In this document: one piece after another, positions 11,247 through 21,909 of the stretch | Layout of the letters: the number at the start of each line of letters is the position of its first letter | How positions within the stretch are numbered: the first letter of the stretch is position 1 | The notes under the pieces: model-generated | Databases searched by the model: none | The model's input: only the letters and a program-made list of their open reading frames with translations | Told to the model about the DNA's origin: nothing | From: Hymenopellis radicata | Lineage: Eukaryota > Basidiomycota > Agaricomycetes > Agaricales > Physalacriaceae | Length of the DNA stretch: 64,000 nt | NCBI GenBank assembly: GCA_015501595.1 | Contig: JADNRX010000038.1 | Coordinates: 62,001 to 126,000, forward strand | Direction: 5' to 3' | Translations under genes and position numbers: made by a program

Positions 11247-11809
11247 ATTGGTGATGAGCAATGCTTTAATAATTGATACACACCAAGTTTCCCCAGCTTT
11301 CACAATATACCAGAGAGCAATCCTGAGATGCCTCCGTATATTGCGCCTCAGTACAGCGCGCGAGGGTCCACAAAAGGCGAAATAAATCCATGCGAAGGTG
11401 ACGGTGCAAAGCGAAATATCTCCGGACCCTCGGACCGATTTGCTGAAGACATTTAAACTCCGAACGGCATTGGTCCTCCGAAGTTGATCCAACTGCTCCA
11501 CTTACGCGAGGAGTCGAGGACGCTATACTTAAATCAGTCATCACGTCGCGCAGGATACGCATATCGGCGTCTTTTCTTCACCCTTCCTCATTGTTCAGGA
11601 GAGGCCGCCCACCACCCCCATGACGTCTACGTTGGGAACTGTCGCGAGTGCCCATAGACCAGCCTTACAGTCGCGCAAGCAACGCGTACTAGCTTTTCAG
11701 ACAGCCTTCTTTGATGTTCTTCGGCTGGGAATACCGAACGGCGCCGAGTTATTCTAGGCCACTTGGGACGCCTGCACACAGCCTCATCCCTTGCTCTTCC
11801 TCCACTTCC

Positions 11810-14690
11810 ATGTCGTCTACAGCAGTTGGTTGTGCTAGTCCTGAAATCTCTCCAGGTTCCTCCGCAACCCCACCTCCTGAGCCAGTCTCTGGCACCAGGA
11901 TACCTACACCAGGGAATTCTGAAAAACACTTTTTTGGAATCAAACAGGACGTCCCTCACAATGGCTATGTGTTCAGGGAAGACTATGACAAGCGCTTTCC
12001 AGAGGATCGATTCGGCGAAGAGACCGCTCCAAATGCGAGGGTTTGGCGCGCATACATGGAAGAAGCGGCTGCATTCGACGCCAACATGGTTGGACAATCT
12101 CGCGATGGTCTAGACGTTATGCTTGTATTTGTACGTCGTTGCGGTCATGTCGATTTCTATCTAACTTGGATCATAGGCCGGTCTTTTCTCTGCTGTTGTA
12201 ACGTCATTTCTTGTACAAGTGTCCCAGAACTTGCAAGCAGATTACGGACAAATGACCGCCATTCTTATCCACGACCTTGTATTCATTCAGCTTGCTATGG
12301 CTGATGGCGCTTCTGTTCCGAATATTACCCTCCCTTCCGTCAACCCCGCTGCACCGTTCGTGGCCGACGGAATGGACATCTGGGTCAACGGCTTTTGGGT
12401 CGTTAGTCTTACTGCGAGTCTCGCCGTCGCACTTGCAGCCGTTCTCGTCAAGCAGTGGCTTCACCACTATATGTCTCTCCATCTGGAACACCTCGTAACT
12501 GCAGCCAGGTCCGTCAATTCAGATTCACGGGCCTCGAGCTTTGGCGTGTTCGCATTATTATAGGAATGCTGCCAATCGTTATGCATCTTTCTCTCGCACT
12601 CTTCCTCTCCGGCCTCATTCTTATTCTTCATTCCCTTACGTTCATCTCTGGCATGGGCTGTTGGTGTAATAACAGTCCTGCTCTGCACATTGTACCTTGT
12701 CAGCAATGCGCTCCCGATCCTCTTTCCTCAATGTCCATACCAGACTCCATTGAGCGAGTTCCTGAACTATGCGTATCAGGCTCTGACGGTTGCTCTGGCA
12801 TTCAATGCGGAGCACAGTCACCAGGCTATTTTCAGTTGATCAAGATCTGGGTTGTGATGTGCCGACAACTGAATGGCATCGTTTCCAATCGTTGATGACC
12901 TTGGAAAAGGCTTCCGTTCAGAACTCCAATGTCAAAGTCACAGTAGATGCCCTAGACTGGCTTCATGGAGTGTCGTCAAATCATGTCCTGGAGGAGATTG
13001 TGTTGATGGCTATTGGAGGCCTCCGCGTCAGCGCAGCAATACGCGATCTCAATGTGGCGTGATCCGCAGGGTATGCAGTGTACACGCGAGAGAATGGCGT
13101 CAACCAAATCAGGAGATGTCAGACGTACATGCCTTCCTGGCTCGGAACCTACTCTCGAGCGAATTTTTCGCTCCTTTCTCTTCCTTCCGAAGACATCTGT
13201 GTTTTCCCGGGAGAACAAATTTCGCACCATCGGCGACGCACGCTTCGACCTAGCCTTGGCGATCGCGCCGATGATTCAGAAACCGCCAAATGCTTTCGAG
13301 ATGAGAGAATTGTTCATCTCATACCACGAAACTTCTACCCATGGTCTAGTGTGGAAAGAACTCTTGACGCTGGCTGCTTCTTGTGGTGCTTTTCGTCTGA
13401 GTAACCCAACAGTGACGCCTGGCGACCATGCTCGGTTCATTGCTGTCACACTACCCGTTTGGACCCCTCCCCCGGAATGGTGGATTATACAATTACTCCA
13501 AAGACACTGCAACACGCGTTGCAAGCATGCCCTCCGCCCGCCATCTGGGACTACTTTATAGAAATGCCGTCGTTGTCTCCGTTTGACATAGGCCCGTCAA
13601 TTTCTTGGTCGACGTCTTATCGTGTCCTCCTTGCGGCCGCAGAATTCGCGATGCACCATATTGACGAACACACTGTGGATGAACGGTCACTGGCGCTGCC
13701 AGGATTCGGAGTCGATGACCCTTCTTCCTCGGATACACAGTGTCATTGGATACTACTCGAAACGGTCCTTGATCGTTTCGCCTCGGGTTGTTTCTACCCC
13801 AGCTCAGAACCCTTGAACGGCCTTGCTCAGGTCATGGAAAAGGTCGTTGCCGCACTCTGCGGTTTTCTAGATTCTGACAATGAGGAGTTTCCTCTTCCTG
13901 TTCCCTCGCAGTCTTGTCAGGACAAATGCATGTCCTCCATACTTCAGATTTACTCAAGTAGTATCGGAGTGCACGAGGCATCTCGCATTCCGTCGATATC
14001 TCGAATTCTTCATGCCTCAGTCTCTCGATTGCTGTACACTCTGTACGCACAGACCAGCCAACACCTCCTAGACGAAGAACTCTTCTTTTTCATTCTACGA
14101 TCCACTTCTGAAATCATGTTGCGTCTGCTATCGTCTGACGATTGCCAAGAGGCGTATCATCTCTTTGTTCATGACAAGTGGATGCATCACTTTGGTCCGC
14201 TGTGGGTGGTAATATGGACTCGTGGTTGGCGGTGGCTGGGCTAGTATGTAATCACTGCCTATATTTCTGGTCTCGCATCGCCTTTAATAGCTTCATCTCG
14301 ACAAGAATACATCGACCATCTCCACGAGCCCGAGAACCTCGCTATTGCCATGTGTATTCTTCTTGGTAACGCGGAAATGCTGCGGAAGTTGGTTGAACTG
14401 AATTCGACACATCCATCCTGGGAGAGATGTCGGGCTATTATGGAGACTATCGTCGTCTGGAAAGCTAATCCGACCGCCAAGTTTCCGCTCGCTTTGGTCC
14501 GCGGCGGGTTATTCAGTGTTCGGATCGGTGTATTCCTCTGGTAGAGCATTTGCGACCGTGTTTACTGGTACGAGGCAAGGGCAAATATCGACGCGGTTAT
14601 GCAAGTTTTGAATACAAGTTTGCCCAATTCACAAGGTCCGTTGGCAGAAGCTCCATCGTATGCCGAGTTACGTTTGACGCAAACTGTTTA
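11810..14690 (+). pseudogene. DUF6535 membrane protein gene with multiple frame breaks
   Basis: The start at 11810 (MSSTAVGCASPEIS) leads to the DUF6535 signature: ...VWRAYMEEAAAFDANM, an intron at about 12129-12177, then AGLFSAVVTSFLVQVSQNLQ and VKQWLHHYM. DUF6535 is a membrane domain expanded in Agaricomycetes, function unknown. Frame slips occur near 12478 (before PSGTPRN...QFRF), near 12633 (before the LRSSLAWAVGVITVLL segment) and near 12833 (before VDQDLGCDVPTTEW). More are needed through 13050-14540 to connect segments such as FRTIGDARFDLALAIAP, TPKTLQHALQACPPP and ENLAIAMCILLGNAEM. With at least six breaks in 2.7 kb this is most likely a decaying gene, although assembly errors contribute elsewhere in the window. 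The 3' end is indistinct and stops short of the retroelement. Confidence 0.75.
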
Positions 14691-14837
14691 GGCACGACTT
14701 GAAGATGTATGCGTGTACTTGTATCTGGCTAGGGGCTTGGGAAGCAATGAGGACAATCATGAACGACACGCTCTCACTGACTGTATTGCTATAAACTGTT
14801 CTCGTAGTATATTCTATAGTAACAGCTCTATGTCGTT

Positions 14838-15010
14838 TGTTGGATGTCGCGTCCCCACGTGATCCGAAAGCGTATACGATCGATCAGATGCTTGCCCTCA
14901 GTCTTTTCTTCCACGACTGAGGGTGAGCATTCCATTGTGCACCGTCGATACTTATACTGATACGTAGTACAGCGTGTCTTGACGCATAGTGTATCGTACA
15001 GGTCCCAACA
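14838..15010 (+). repeat. left LTR of the copia element
   Basis: The LTR is 173 bases, starting TGTTGGATG and ending GGTCCCAACA, with inverted six-base tips. It shares two blocks with the right remnant (14899-14921 and 14973-15010). Confidence 0.88.
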
Positions 15011-15024
15011 GGTTATGGGCTTTT
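15011..15024 (+). other. primer-binding site of the copia element
   Basis: Directly after the left LTR lies GGTTATGGGC. Copia elements are known to prime from a half-molecule of initiator methionine tRNA cut in the anticodon loop, and this motif matches the Drosophila copia primer site as I recall it. Confidence 0.7.
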
Positions 15025-15738
15025 GGTGAACCCTGACGTTACAAGCCATCAGACACGCATTTTCTGGACGTTTTCGACGTCCCGCCTAGTGGAATTTCGC
15101 GCGCGCAGACGCAACGAGATCAGATATGCCCGCCAAGCCGCGCCAGCCCGCCCAGCCAGATAAATTCCAAGAGAAGCCGTAGAGAAGCCCGCCCAGCCCA
15201 GAATTGAACCCAGCGTGTCGCTTATTGACATGGACGATGACGCAGTGCCATCTGTGGCTGCAGGAGGTGTAGGGAGCGGAGGAACCGCTTTTGAAGCGCG
15301 TATACTCGATCTGTTGGAAAAGGTCCTGACCCGAGAGCTCAAGGAACAGGAACCCGAACCACGACGCCGTCCATCTCCTGCTCACCCGCATTCGCTCCGT
15401 CACACTACGGTGGCAAGCTCAGCCTCGCCGAGTCCAACTTCGCTCCGTGGTCGCAGACGCTCCGTAGAGTCCTCACCGTTGCGCACCCACTCATCTATCA
15501 CATCGACCTCGACGAAGACGGCATATACGAGAAGCCTGATCCGGATGAAGAACCTTGCGCGTACGCGAACTGGATGACGAACCGCTCGCGAGTTATGGAG
15601 AACCTCTCTCGAGCCACGAAGGACAAGCCGTACAATTCTGATGACATATGCGCCCTGTTCGAACTTGAAGCGGCGATTAAGAAGGACGACGCTCACGACA
15701 CTGCTCTGGTTGTTTCGAAACGGCCGACGCGGGACACC

Positions 15739-17480
15739 TGTGGCAACTGCGGCGGACTAGGCCACACTACTCCTTACTGTGTGCGGAAGGGTGGTGGAAT
15801 GGAGGGCAAGTCCATCAGAGAGGCACAAAGATGCCAAACTTGCTACACGTCGCAAGAAAGAGGCCAACAAATCCAAGAACAACGAGTCCAAGGGTGGAGG
15901 CAAGAAGGACGACACTGCCAACATAGCAGACAAGAAGACGGGCGACACAGCCAACATCGCAAGTACAGACGTCGACTTCTGCGGCCTCTCGACGGACATG
16001 TTGCAGGAAATCTTCACGGACGGAGTACGCGCGCCGATGGTGCCAGGCGACTTTGATGAACTCTTCGCTCTTGGTATCGTCGAGGAGCCCCATGCATCGG
16101 TGGACTGGACGGAGAATTCTCGACCTCTTGATGACAATGCGTATAACACTACTGTCGACCACTCACTCTCGCCTGTCCCGCTCTCTACGTCTCCATGGCT
16201 TGCTGATTCTGGAGCGTCTGTACACGTTACCATGGACAGGACGGATTTTCGACACAGTTGGAGCATCGTTCATTGAAGCGCGTGGTATCGGGAGCGTCGT
16301 TGTAAAGCTGGGCCGCACTGGTGACGAACTCACACTCAACAATGTCTTGTGGATACCAGAGTCCTCCGTCCGTCTCATCTCTATCGCTACTATCGCTGAC
16401 GACCTACAATGCGAGAGCCGTTTCTCCTCTACGTCTATCACCATTCTTGCAAACCGCGGATATGACGCGTCCTCGCTACTGGCACCCGCATTCCTTCCAG
16501 AAAGCTGTACAAACTCCATTGCTCCAAGATTCCCTCTTCCGTTGACTCTGCCTTTGTCTCCATTTCTCCCGCAGCCGATGTCGGCGTGTGGCATCGTCGC
16601 CTTGGACATCCAAACATTCCCGTCATACTCCACATGGCCCGCCACGCCTCCGCCTGTTGATCTCTCACAACTGCCTCCTGTTTGCTCATCATGTATCCTT
16701 GGCAAACAGCCGCGTTCATCGATACCGAGAGTGAGGGAGGGTACCAGAGCAACGGAGAGATTAGAGGTGGTGGCGGTTGATTTGACCGGTCCCGAAGATG
16801 TTGTCTCCGCTTCCGGCAACACTTATCTTATGTCCATTGTTGATGAAGCTACTTGTTTCCCATGGCCCATGGGCCGTGCCCTTGCCATCGAAATCCAGCG
16901 CTTTTGAACGTCTACGGGTGTGGGAGCTGCAGATTGAGCAACAGACAGGTCGACGTCCGAAGAAATATCGTATCGACAATGGCGAACTGTGTTCGGACGC
17001 GATGATCAGATGGTGCGAATCGCGCGGTATCGGCTACTAGTTCACAGCACCCTACACCAGTGCCCACAATGGACAATGCGAACGTACACACCGGACCGTC
17101 ATGAACAAGGCGCGAACTATGCGGATCGAAGCTGAGTTACCACCAAACCGATGGGACGAGTTTTGCGTCACGGCGGCATACCTCACAGCTCGGACGCCCA
17201 CCGCCGGTATCAAGTTCAAGACACCATCTGAAGCGTGGTATGGACGCAAGCCGGATCTATCACACTTGCGGGAGATAGGTTGTCGCGCGTTCGTCCTCAT
17301 TCCCTCCAGAAACCCAAAAATATACCAGAGGTCTATTGAGTGCGTTCTTCATTGGCTACTCACAGAAGGCAAAGGCGTACAGATGCTACCACCGGGCGAC
17401 TCACAAAGTCATAGAATCGTTCCACATGAAGTTCATCGAGTCTCACCAGAAAACCGAGCGATCTTTCAAACCAGTGTCGG
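15739..17480 (+). pseudogene. copia gag-protease-integrase coding remnant
   Basis: The CCHC knuckle CGNCGGLGHTTPYC lies at 15739-15780. The protease active site WLADSGASVHVT follows near 16195-16230. The integrase zinc region is split across frames: VWHRRLGHPN near 16590 and CSSCILGK near 16685. The catalytic core is present in pieces, with VDLTGP near 16780, YRIDNGEL near 16970 and SAHNGQCERTHRT near 17065-17100; a stop falls between the second and third. The segment IGYSQKAKAYRCY near 17350 is the end of the integrase region. At least four frame changes are needed, so no functional polyprotein is expected. The upstream frame 15215-15577 is probably gag but lacks a motif. Confidence 0.85.
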
Positions 17481-17620
17481 TGACCCCGAAATTCAGCCGA
17501 TACCAGAACCACGTACGATCCCACCACCATCCCTCCATCCGACATTTCAAACATCCCAACGACATCAGCTTACAACCATCATCCAATACCGACAGTATAG
17601 AGACGCGGACTCCGATATAT

Positions 17621-17681
17621 AGTCTTTTCTTCCACGACTGAGGCGTGTCCTGACGCATAGTGTATCGTACAGGTCCCAACA
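17621..17681 (+). repeat. right LTR remnant of the copia element
   Basis: Only 61 bases remain. Compared with the left LTR it lacks the first 61 bases and an internal 51-base segment (14922-14972), but keeps the CCAACA end next to the target duplication. Confidence 0.85.
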
Positions 17682-17911
17682 TCGTTACCGTCAGCTGGTG
17701 TTACATTACTGTCAACACACACCACTCTTGCGGGTCCTCGGACCGGCCTGATCGCTCCTGATCGGGTTCCTTTTTTGGTTGCCACCATCCTTCACCTCCT
17801 ACTAACTCTTTCTGAGTCATCGGCCGATACAGCATCTGCACCCATCCCATCGCTGTAGTGCTACGCCCTTTCTGAATCGAAAGTGTCGTCCCGTACCCTC
17901 CTTTCACCTAA

Positions 17912-20303
17912 ATGGACACCACAAATGGACAGCAGCCTCATCCTCAGCTGGTCGTCTTGCAGGCCAAGCTACAGGCGATCCACGACGCCATAGCGGACTT
18001 TCACCCGCCAGCGCGGCGCCTGCCTATTCTGGACTCATCGCTCAACATCCACTTGGAGCAGGCCAACTCGTCTCGTGCTGAAGTCGACGTACAGATCCCA
18101 CCTGTGGCCGAGAACGGACTCGAGCAATCCAGAGGAGGGCGGGATAAACGTACCGAAAAGGAAAACGGCAGGAAGGAGGCCAAAGAGTCCGCCGGCTTCC
18201 GCGATGAGTGGACCGTTCAAGGACACATATCCGGTCTGAAAAAATTGAAGGATACCATTAAGATCGACTTGGATGCTCTAGATAGGGTGCGTTTCCCAGC
18301 TTTTCGCCGTTTCTTAAACATGTTCTTGCTTTCCCTCTTGTCTATTCAGCATCTGGCTAACTTTTTTTTCACCGGCAGTAGTTCCTCCAATCTCCCACAT
18401 CGTCAACTGTTCCTCCGCTATCAACCAACGCGCCGTACCTCATCGCTGTTTGGAACGAAGTTCTAGCTGCACAACACAATGGGGGCGTCAAGGCCGTTTT
18501 CAAGAGCTTTTTGTTGGACGGCGACGAGCGCATTGGAGAAGACGAGGTATATTTTTTAACATACACTTACGACCTCGACTCATCCATTGCAGGATCAGGA
18601 TCACGATAGTGACGGTGAAGCTGATGCATCAAGCAAAGCGGCTCCAAATACGGGTAGAAGAGCCAAGGGCAAAAAGTCAAATGGCAAGCCCAAAGGTAGC
18701 AAGGATCAGGACAGGAAAAAGACAAAGATAGATGTCGTTGCAGAGGGAGGTACAAGCTGGATTCGAGTGAATACGTACGTGTATTTTCATCCATGCGATT
18801 GCCTTCTGATTCGTGTATAGGATCAAGAATTCTCGTCTACTGTCAGAGTTTCGGGAAATAGATTCTTACCTCACGGAGTCCGATTCAGAGGCTGAAGATG
18901 AGCTGGGACACGAATATGGCAACCGCCCGAGTCTTGCGCAAAAGGTATTTGACAACTCCATCCTGAGGATGGGACGTGCCCTTGTGGAGACGGCCAAAAA
19001 CAATACTCTACGAGTAGGGAAGGTATGTTCTCAAACACTATCCTAGGTCTCCGATTGACACGTTACACAGATCGACCAGAGAATTGTCCCTCGAATAACA
19101 CTGCGTCTGACGCGGCTTGATCCTGAAGAGCCTGACGTAGATGGTCGAATCGCAGAGACTATTAGACTCTTGCAAAACATGGGATTGATTGTCGAGATTG
19201 GCGAGAGGGCCCCGCCTTCAGCCTCCTCCGAGCCTAATCCTCTATCAACCTCAGTATCGGCCCCATCATCATCGACTCCGCCGTCTTCTTTGAAACCCAC
19301 TCATCGCATCAATCTTGACCTATCTGTCCTCATCGCACTGACAAGCGACTTGACCCATGCCCCACTTCCTGCGAGCGTTGCGGAAGCGAAAGAGCGATAC
19401 GTACCTCCACCAGCTGAGAGGGATTGGAAAAAGCTCCTGGGACTCAGCGAGGATAAAGACAGGAAGACTCCGCTGCCACCTCTCGAAGATGATGACGAGG
19501 ACGAAGATGGGGTCGATAAGGAATTGAAGGAAAAGAGGCGCAAGCAAAGGGAGGATGAATTGTTGCAGCACTCTCGAGCTTTGACAACTCAGGTCTTGCA
19601 GGAGATGGGCAAGGGTATGATCAACGAGATTCGTGACCGCTTGCGGTCCACTGTGTCTTCGTTGGACGAGGTCGAATTCTGGACTACAGTGGAAGCGCGC
19701 GACCGCTGCCTGCGCATCGTGAGCAAGATTGCTGGCGAACACGAGAAGAAGCGGGTGCGCGCGCTGTTTGATGGAGATGTTAAAGCGTATTGGGCTGGAT
19801 CGCGTTACTCCGACATTGATGGAAAAGGATTCATACCCATCATGCCACTTCATTACTATGACGATAACATGAATATCGTCCACGTTGATGGGCAGGAGGA
19901 CCGTGCGCCATTCTTCCACGCTTTGGAGCGGACGTGCGTTGAGATTCTTGGAGAGGACGGGACGGGCGGAGCGGATCCCCATCCTATTTATGCGCAGGAG
20001 AGCACGGTCAGTGGGCGCGCCGTGCCGACGAAGTATAATCCTCGCCTTACTGGACATACGGTTCGCACGCTGCTTTGGGGTGCGAAGCGGGGGTGGACGA
20101 CGATTACGGCGAATAGGACAAGTGTGAGGGCGGTGGTCAAGGAGGTTGGGAGGGGGACACTCGGCGGATTAGGAGGGAGCTTGGATAACGCGGGTGTGCG
20201 GCAGGCGGCAGACACGGAGGAACGAGCAGCTATATGGATTGTGGATCCTAGGAGTCTAGCAGAGGGGATGAGGAGCGATCTTATCGATACTGAGAACGTT
20301 TAG
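17912..20303 (+). CDS. DUF1308 domain protein (C7orf25 / UPF0415-like)
   Basis: Five exons (17912-18286, 18382-18546, 18593-18774, 18821-19022, 19071-20303) give about 718 residues with a clean frame. The N-terminal region contains ISGLKKLKDTIKIDLDALDR and FLQSPTSSTVPPL, a central lysine-rich low-complexity stretch lies near residues 180-230, and the C-terminal DUF1308 domain holds LDLSVLIALTSDLTHAPLP and GAKRGWTTITANRTSVRAV. The acceptor of the first intron must be the second of two AG sites (18379-18381), because the first would create a stop. The human homologue C7orf25 is uncharacterised; the DUF1308 region has been compared with PIN-like nucleases, which I only note. No membrane segment is seen. 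Confidence 0.85.
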
Positions 20304-20467
20304 CCATGGTTGCGTTGTAGATGTTACTAGTATGATGTTGTACACTGTTGTAGATGTAGATGAATGTCGGTGTGCAGGCATGGAATATTTGACAAAACTC
20401 GTAAATTCCGGACCTGGCTTGCGGCTCTTTCCGATAACCCTTTTCCCCCGCTTTCTTCAATGCCATC

Positions 20468-21848
20468 ATGATTGTTCCCTTTCTCCCATTTCCCACTGCG
20501 TTCACCCGCCTTTCTCGCCATGCGGCGGCAGCCAGAACTATCTCTACATACCCTACTCACTCTGGAACACACAGCGCTAATAACACACGGCGACACTATT
20601 CTTTCTCTGTCTCAAAACGCGACCTGCATATACCAGAGCTGAAGGAATCGTTTCCTTTCATTTGGTTGCGCGATGCGTGTCGATGCCCGCGATGTGTGCA
20701 CCCCTCCACGCGCCAGAAGTTGTTCCGGACGTCTGATATACCATCTGAGGTGCGGCCTGTGGAAGTCAATGCGTTGACAGGCGACGAGTTGACGATCAAA
20801 TGGTCAACTGGGCACGAGTCCGTGTACGATTGGGGGTTTTTGCGCGAGCATTCTCTGTCCGTGTCGCGTGTTGAAGCAAACAAGGATCTACCCAGGAAGG
20901 CATGGACGCGGTTCAAGCATCACCCAAGTACCGAATCTCTTCGTTGATTATCGTGATTTGAATACAGAGGAGGGGTTACGGAAAGCCATAGATCAAACTT
21001 GCCTATACGGATTACTGTTTGTGGTGAGTTGGTTCTATATTCACGTTGTTCTCTGCTCAGGGTAATTAAAGCGGAACGTACCCACTGAGAAGACTTCGGC
21101 AGCTACTTGTTCCCTGCGGCATCTCGCGAAGTACTTCAGCGAGATTCGCGTGACGTTTTACGGCGACCTGTGGGACGTGAAGAATGTAGCCAACAGTCGC
21201 AATATTGCCTACACCAACCTTGATCTTGGTCTGCACATGGATTTATTGTTTGTCGTTACATCCAATCACCATTCTCAACGTATTAACCGTTCCATCAGAT
21301 ACTTTCAACACCCACCCCAGCTCCAGATCCTCCACTGCCTGCGCAATCGTGTTTCGGGCGGGTCGTCGATCTTTTCCGACGCTCTGCATGCAGCAGAGAC
21401 ACTTCGTAACCAAGATCCCATCGCATTCAAAATTCTCTGCTCAACGCAAGTGCCATTCCATTATATCAACGACGGGCACCACCTCTATCACACTCATCCT
21501 ACCATCGAGGTCTCTTCCAAAGGCGAAGTGAAGCAAATCAACTACTCTCCACCATTCCAAGCCCCGCTCCTTCTCGACACGCTACCCGAGTTCTACGGCG
21601 CTCTGAAGAAATTCACGGAGTTGGTGAACAATGAGGAACATGCCTATGAGTATACGATGAAGGAAGGTGATGCGGTCATGTTCGACAATAGACGCGTGTT
21701 GCACGCGAGAAGGGCTTTCCAGGACATACAGGGGCAGGAGGTGCGAGAAGGAGATGCGAATAGATGGCTGAAAGGTTGTTATATAGAAGCGGATGCATTA
21801 TGGGATAAAGGGAGGATATTGAGAAGTGCATTGGGACGCACTTCGTAA
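20468..21848 (+). CDS. gamma-butyrobetaine dioxygenase-like (TauD/TfdA) mitochondrial enzyme, one frame break
   Basis: Three exons fit: 20468-21023, 21072-21247 and 21299-21848. The N-terminus (FTRLSRHAAAARTISTYPT) is arginine- and serine-rich, as in mitochondrial presequences. The DUF971-like zinc segment DACRCPRCVHP follows. The 2-oxoglutarate/iron core shows the HxD pair in DLGLHMDLL and the distal histidine with the 2-oxoglutarate arginine in RRVLHARRAF. Such enzymes hydroxylate gamma-butyrobetaine in carnitine synthesis, or trimethyllysine in a sister family, so the exact substrate is inferred. The frame slips by one base near 20898-20910, between LPRKAW and VPNLFVDYRDLN; the exon lengths sum to one base over a multiple of three, in agreement. 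About 426 residues once corrected. Confidence 0.8.
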
Positions 21849-21909
21849 ATCTAGGATGCTTTCAATCCGAATTCGAGTGTTGGATACTACGTGTTGCTAG
21901 AGAAAGTGG

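Larger units (their letters stand above)
14838..17681 (+). mobile_element. Ty1/copia LTR retrotransposon, internally deleted
   Basis: The element is bounded by TGTTGG...CCAACA termini and a perfect five-base target duplication TCGTT (14833-14837 and 17682-17686). Domain order is gag zinc knuckle, protease, integrase, as in copia. Reverse transcriptase and RNase H are absent: coding similarity stops near 17600 and the remnant right LTR begins at 17621. At about 2.8 kb it is roughly half the length of a complete copia element. Reading frame breaks and a stop at 17038-17040 show that it is also mutated. Insertion lies between the DUF6535 relic and the DUF1308 gene. Confidence 0.9.
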
